Origin: Ignavibacteria bacterium UBA961
Lineage (GTDB): Bacteria; Bacteroidota; Ignavibacteria; Kapaibacteriales; UBA961
Reading direction: 5' to 3'
NCBI GenBank assembly: GCA_002293005.1
Contig: DBCJ01000124.1
Location: 1 to 26,875, forward strand
Length of the DNA stretch: 26,875 bases
A model generated the notes under the pieces. The model ran no database searches, was not told the DNA's origin, and saw nothing but the letters and a program-made list of their open reading frames with translations. Position numbers and translations under genes: made by a program. Positions within the stretch are counted from its first letter, which is position 1. Each line of letters starts with the position of its first letter. Below are positions 24,524 through 26,875 of the stretch, one piece after another.

Positions 24524-26875
24524 ATGACAATCACCGAATTATCAATAAAAAGGCCGACACTTGTTGTTGTATTGTTTACAGTGCTCGGTATCTTGGGTGT
24601 TTTTGGCTATTCGCAATTGAAATATGAATTATTGCCAAAGATCAGTCCTCCGGTTGTGGTTATCACAACAATTTATCCCGGTGCTTCGCCTCAAGAAGTG
24701 GAAAATGGCATCACGAAATATATCGAGGATGCTGTTTCTTCGCTCGATAAAGTGACGGCAGTGCGTTCAACATCAGCTGAAGCGATTTCAGTTGTAACTG
24801 TTGAACTTACGCAATCGGCGAAAGTGGATATTGCCCTGCAAGATGCGCAAAGAAAAGTAAATGCCGCTCAGCAATTGCTTCCAAAAGATGCCAGAACCCC
24901 GGTTCTGTCGAAAATAGCTCTTGATGAAATACCTGTTTTGCGTGTTGGTGCAACTAGTACCATGAGCACTCGTGAGTTTTATCAATTCATGAAGGATAAG
25001 ATTCAGCCAGCATTATCAAAAGTAGAAGGCGTTGGAAATATCACTTTGCTTGGTGGAGAGGAAAGAGAAATTAAAGTGAATATTGATATTGAGAAAGTTC
25101 GCGGCTATGGTCTAGGACTCAATCAAATAGCGGGAATGATCAAGGCATCCAATTTGGATTTTCCAACAGGAAAAATCAAGGATAGTGATGGACAATTCAT
25201 AGTTCGTTTGGCGGGAAAATTCTCAACAATAGAGCAAATAGAGAATATTATCATCGGTAGATCAAAATCGGGTGGTGATATCAAATTGAAGGATATATCA
25301 GAAATCGAGGATGGTCGTAAAGAGTATGCATCCATCAGTAGATTGAATGGAATCACGACGATTGCCGTTCTCGTGCAAAAACAAAGTGATGCCAATTCTG
25401 TGGATGTCAGCAAGAAAATACGCGCTCAAATGAAGAGTCTCGAAGAACAATACGTCGAAAAGAAACTCACATTCACAATTGCCCAAGATGGATCTTTGTT
25501 TACGATCGAGGCTGCCGATGCGGTGAAATTCGATCTCATCATTGCTATCATACTAGTAGCGGCTGTGATGTTCATCTTTCTGCATTCACTTCGTAATTCA
25601 TTGATCGTCATGATTGCCATTCCGGCTTCGCTTTTGACCACCATCTTTGCGATGTATATGCTCAATTATTCGTTCAACTTGATGACACTCCTTGCGATGT
25701 CACTTGTGATCGGAATTCTTGTAGATGATTCAATCGTGGTCTTGGAGAATATTTACAGACATCTTGAAATGGGGAAAGACAAGATTACCGCTTCCATTGA
25801 AGGTAGAAATGAAATTGGTTTTGCTGCTTTGTCCATAACTCTTGTGGATGTCGTAGTATTCGTTCCACTCTCGGTTGTCGGTGGTTTGGTTGGTAATATC
25901 ATGCGTGAATTTGCCGTGGTCGTATTCACCTCCACTCTCATGAGTTTGCTTGTTTCATTTACCATCACACCAGCTCTTGCTTCAAGACTAGCAAAACTTG
26001 AACATCTTTCGCCTGATTCGCTCATGGGCAGACTTGCATTGATGTTTGAACGATTCTTTGATAAGATTACGGGTCAATATGAACAAGTACTTGAATGGGC
26101 TTTAAGGAAGCGATTGAGTAGAATGATTGTCATTATAGGATCTTTCTTGGCAATCATCGGTGGCATGGCTCTAGTACCTCTTGGATATATCGGTGCTGAG
26201 TTCATTTCTCAATCAGATCGTGGTGAATTTGCAGTAACTGTAGATATGCCTCCACAATACTCCGTTGAAGAAACAAATTATACGGCTCTATACATCGAAG
26301 AATTATTGAGAAGCTTTCCTGAGACAGATCGTATCTTTACTTCTGTTGGAGTTTCTAATGAAGGATTTATAGGACAAAACTCCAATAATTCCGCAGAATT
26401 CAATGTTACATTGAAATCCGCAAAACAAAGACAGCGTTCGACCGATGAAATAGGAATGTTGATGAAAGAGAAAATCTCTACCATTCCTGGAGCAAAAGTC
26501 CGAGTGAATCCAATTGGTATTTTTGGTACGGCAAATCAAACGCCAATCCAAATCGTGGTGAATGGAACCAGTTTTGAGGAAGTCTATGCTTCTGCTTCAA
26601 AACTTGCGAATGTTGCAAGATCCATAAAAGGAGCTCAGGATGTCCGATTGAGCGTTGATGATGGAAAACCAGAATCCAGAATTGAAATTGATCGTGATAA
26701 ATTGGCTGCATTTGGTTTGACCATCGGTGAAATAGGGAATTCTTTGCAGATTGCTCTAACTGGTGACAATTCAGCGAAATATCGTGATGGAAATACTGAA
26801 TATGATATGCGCATTTTCCTTGATGAGTATGATCGTTCGGAAACCGAGAAATTACTACGCTTGCCATTTGTCAAT
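24524..26875 (+). CDS. RND-family multidrug efflux permease (partial, runs off the right edge)
   Basis: ATG 24524 starts 8 bases after the adaptor stop and opens 784 codons without a stop before the window ends; full-length RND pumps have about 1,040 residues. The first helix reads RPTLVVVLFTVLGILGVFGY. The porter domain begins with TTIYPGASPQEVENGITKYIEDAV. TM4 holds the proton-relay pair Asp401-Asp402 in GILVDDSIVVLENI, matching the AcrB Asp407/408 pair. It is the inner-membrane, proton-driven part of the tripartite pump; substrates are unknown. The family resembles HAE-1 hydrophobe exporters rather than CzcA metal pumps, on general motif grounds. Confidence 0.93.
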   Translation, partial: MTITELSIKRPTLVVVLFTVLGILGVFGYSQLKYELLPKISPPVVVITTIYPGASPQEVENGITKYIEDAVSSLDKVTAVRSTSAEAISVVTVELTQSAKVDIALQDAQRKVNAAQQLLPKDARTPVLSKIALDEIPVLRVGATSTMSTREFYQFMKDKIQPALSKVEGVGNITLLGGEEREIKVNIDIEKVRGYGLGLNQIAGMIKASNLDFPTGKIKDSDGQFIVRLAGKFSTIEQIENIIIGRSKSGGDIKLKDISEIEDGRKEYASISRLNGITTIAVLVQKQSDANSVDVSKKIRAQMKSLEEQYVEKKLTFTIAQDGSLFTIEAADAVKFDLIIAIILVAAVMFIFLHSLRNSLIVMIAIPASLLTTIFAMYMLNYSFNLMTLLAMSLVIGILVDDSIVVLENIYRHLEMGKDKITASIEGRNEIGFAALSITLVDVVVFVPLSVVGGLVGNIMREFAVVVFTSTLMSLLVSFTITPALASRLAKLEHLSPDSLMGRLALMFERFFDKITGQYEQVLEWALRKRLSRMIVIIGSFLAIIGGMALVPLGYIGAEFISQSDRGEFAVTVDMPPQYSVEETNYTALYIEELLRSFPETDRIFTSVGVSNEGFIGQNSNNSAEFNVTLKSAKQRQRSTDEIGMLMKEKISTIPGAKVRVNPIGIFGTANQTPIQIVVNGTSFEEVYASASKLANVARSIKGAQDVRLSVDDGKPESRIEIDRDKLAAFGLTIGEIGNSLQIALTGDNSAKYRDGNTEYDMRIFLDEYDRSETEKLLRLPFVN

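Noticed and set aside
24788..26874. Several minus-strand open frames inside the RND gene
   Set aside because: They are antisense shadows; the plus strand is a single uninterrupted RND reading frame with all expected motifs.

Overview
The window looks like ordinary chromosome from a Gram-negative, AT-rich bacterium of the Bacteroidota/Chlorobi (FCB) group. The grounds are a large TonB-dependent receptor with an N-terminal carboxypeptidase-regulatory-like domain, several lipoproteins, a heptosyltransferase-type GT9, a TolC/RND efflux system, few strong Shine-Dalgarno sequences, and matches to the Bacteroidota promoter (TTTG at -33, TAnnTTTG at -7). TGA is used as a stop, so the genetic code is standard. 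I cannot name a genus; a Kapabacteria- or Ignavibacteria-like lineage is a guess. No tRNA, rRNA, CRISPR array, transposase or phage gene was seen. No gene-free stretch reaches 300 bases; the largest are 1-203, 8927-9117 and 19691-19871.

Left part (1-7561): a long bidirectional terminator hairpin, a short tandem repeat, then two adjacent paralogous LytR-CpsA-Psr-like lipoproteins on the minus strand. A divergent promoter region with an 18-bp palindrome separates them from a secreted, probably beta-barrel protein on the plus strand. Next, on the minus strand, come a secreted purple-acid-phosphatase-like enzyme and a TonB-dependent receptor, with a strong intrinsic terminator between them.

Middle part (7694-14545): a divergent Nramp-family transporter (TTG start, altered metal site) faces an APC-family permease. 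The permease is the first gene of a translationally coupled trio (permease, PQQ-like propeller lipoprotein, secreted alpha/beta hydrolase; each junction is a 4-base ATGA overlap). The trio converges, with a 12-bp overlap, on a minus-strand lipoprotein of unknown function, which is preceded by a small secreted protein.

Minus-strand cell-envelope/peptidase operon (19690 down to 14096): murD, an M24 Xaa-Pro-type peptidase (4-bp overlap), a GT9 glycosyltransferase, a secreted M28 carboxypeptidase and the small secreted protein. Upstream of murD lies a 156-bp intergenic segment bounded by 13-bp imperfect inverted repeats.

Right part (21236 to the end): an M20 dipeptidase on the minus strand diverges from a tetR-tolC-MFP-RND efflux operon that runs off the window. 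The intergenic region holds a TTTG-N20-TAGTTTTG promoter whose -33 box lies inside a perfect 7-7-7 inverted repeat, a good candidate operator for the TetR protein.

I do not see a clear new defence or mobile system. The best leads are the lipoprotein-type LCP pair, the permease/propeller/hydrolase operon, the altered Nramp site, the unknown lipoprotein, and the inverted-repeat element upstream of murD.
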